The notes under the pieces are model-generated. The model was not told the DNA's origin and made no database searches. It was given only the letters and a program-made list of their open reading frames with translations. Below, one piece after another: positions 5,608 to 6,105 of a DNA stretch of 6,105 bases (positions within the stretch are counted from its first letter, which is position 1; every line of letters starts with the position of its first letter). Location: the NCBI GenBank assembly GCA_900770165.1, contig CAAGJJ010000076.1, forward strand, positions 1 to 6,105, in the 5' to 3' direction. The DNA is from Clostridia bacterium. GTDB lineage: Bacteria > Bacillota > Clostridia > Oscillospirales > Acutalibacteraceae. Made by a program: the position numbers and the translations under genes.

Positions 5608-6105
5608 CTACCCAAATATACCCATCAAATTAGCCACAATCAGGCCGCCACCGGTTCCGATGACATATCCGAGCAGCGCCATCATGATACCAACTGGTAC
5701 GAGGGCATTTGAGTATGCGCCTGCGAGGACCGGTGCTGTTGCTGTTCCACCGATGTTGGCGAGGGAAGCAACACAGCATGTGAAGATGTCGAGTTTCAAT
5801 ATCTTCGCAAGTGCAATCATGATTGCCACATGGATAAGAAGGATTACGAATCCTGCGAGAAGCCATATTGGGGCATTTCCGACTGCTCCGAGGTCTGCTC
5901 TTGAAGCGATTAGGGCAATGACTATATAAAGCATTACATTTGAAATTTCCTCCGTTCCCTTAATCTTGCCAAATGGTGTCAGGGCGAATACGATACCAAG
6001 CACTGATACGATAAGCACTGTCCATGTTGTACTGTCAAAGAATGATAAATGTGCATTAATCATGCTGCCAAGCTCCATTGAAACTGCAGATACTAAAAGT
6101 CCTGA
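5608..6105 (-). CDS. DUF819/YjcL-like integral membrane protein, C-terminal part (cut by window end)
   Basis: The reading frame is open to the right edge and ends at TAG 5608-5610, showing the last 165 residues. Four to five hydrophobic segments are visible, including TTWTVLIVSVLGIVFAL, NVMLYIVIALIAS, WLLAGFVILLIHVAIMIALA and VPVGIMMALLGYVIGTG. The conserved block ANIGGTATAPVLAGAYSNA precedes the last of these, with the family's GTGGGL near the end. DUF819 proteins are putative transporters of unknown substrate in the cytoplasmic membrane. An in-frame ATG at 6078 is internal, because hydrophobic coding sequence continues upstream of it. The gene is clearly more G+C-rich than the island genes, as expected for a core gene beside acquired DNA, and has its own strong terminator. 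A decayed copy of its tail lies at 3157-3258. Confidence 0.88.
   Translation of the reverse strand, partial: SGLLVSAVSMELGSMINAHLSFFDSTTWTVLIVSVLGIVFALTPFGKIKGTEEISNVMLYIVIALIASRADLGAVGNAPIWLLAGFVILLIHVAIMIALAKILKLDIFTCCVASLANIGGTATAPVLAGAYSNALVPVGIMMALLGYVIGTGGGLIVANLMGIFG

Larger units (their letters stand above)
5321..5700. repeat. Diverged header repeat, copy B (operator + small RNA + terminator + DUF819 tail)
   Basis: This is the partner of copy A (2902-3258), in direct orientation about 2.4 kb away. It joins the intact DUF819 gene, has the stronger terminator and the better promoter, and so is probably the resident or younger version. The two copies bracket the 125-aa/DUF2971 operon and the broken gene. 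Confidence 0.75.

Noticed and set aside
5414..5929. Plus-strand open frame of 171 codons across the small RNA and antisense to DUF819
   Set aside because: It is antisense to a clear membrane-protein gene, overlaps a terminator and promoter, and has no ribosome site or recognisable protein features.
1..6105. CRISPR array, tRNA, rRNA, integrase or transposase
   Set aside because: No regularly spaced repeats, no cloverleaf or rRNA-like sequence, and no recombinase motifs were seen on either strand.

Overview
The window looks like chromosomal DNA of a low-GC Firmicute, probably a Clostridia/Lachnospiraceae-type bacterium. This rests on AT-rich genes, strong AGGAGG-type ribosome binding sites, U-tract hairpin terminators and a DUF819/YjcL-like membrane protein at the right edge. 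The genus cannot be fixed from the sequence alone. The right-edge gene (5608-6105) is visibly richer in G+C than everything to its left. The left five-sixths therefore looks like an accessory island placed against the 3' end of a core gene.

Layout, left to right. (1) A plus-strand NERD-domain nuclease-like gene with a C-terminal topoisomerase-type zinc finger (126-1142), preceded by a strong dyad. (2) A shared bidirectional terminator (1168-1223). (3) A minus-strand two-gene unit: a solitary ParA-type ATPase (1832-2857) followed after 2 bp by a HEPN-domain protein with an R-x4-H putative RNase motif (1224-1829). (4) A non-coding block and gene graveyard (2858-3534). It holds an operator-like repeat, a predicted small structured RNA with its own promoter and terminator, a decayed terminator, a decayed copy of the DUF819 gene tail and the start of a broken restriction-enzyme-like gene. 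(5) A second minus-strand unit: an unrecognised 125-residue protein (4904-5281) and a DUF2971 protein (3535-4800). (6) A second non-coding block (5282-5607) with the same parts as block 4. (7) The 3' part of the DUF819 gene, running off the window.

The main observation is that blocks 4 and 6 are diverged copies of one another. Read on the plus strand, each carries in the same order a TTTGTC/TGTCGA operator-like repeat upstream of a minus-strand cargo operon, a sigma-70-like promoter for a plus-strand small RNA, a conserved 10-bp outer stem followed by a U-tract, an opposing terminator and the tail of a DUF819 coding sequence. Each cargo operon (ParA-HEPN; 125-aa protein-DUF2971) thus sits behind the same kind of header, which contains a divergently transcribed RNA of about 60 nt. 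The outer stem and promoter are conserved while the RNA interior differs. The region reads as stacked defence-like or toxin-like modules that arrived at one chromosomal hotspot, each bringing or duplicating its own regulatory header. A defence function, and any role of the RNA in control, are inferences; no phage-resistance or toxin activity can be seen directly.
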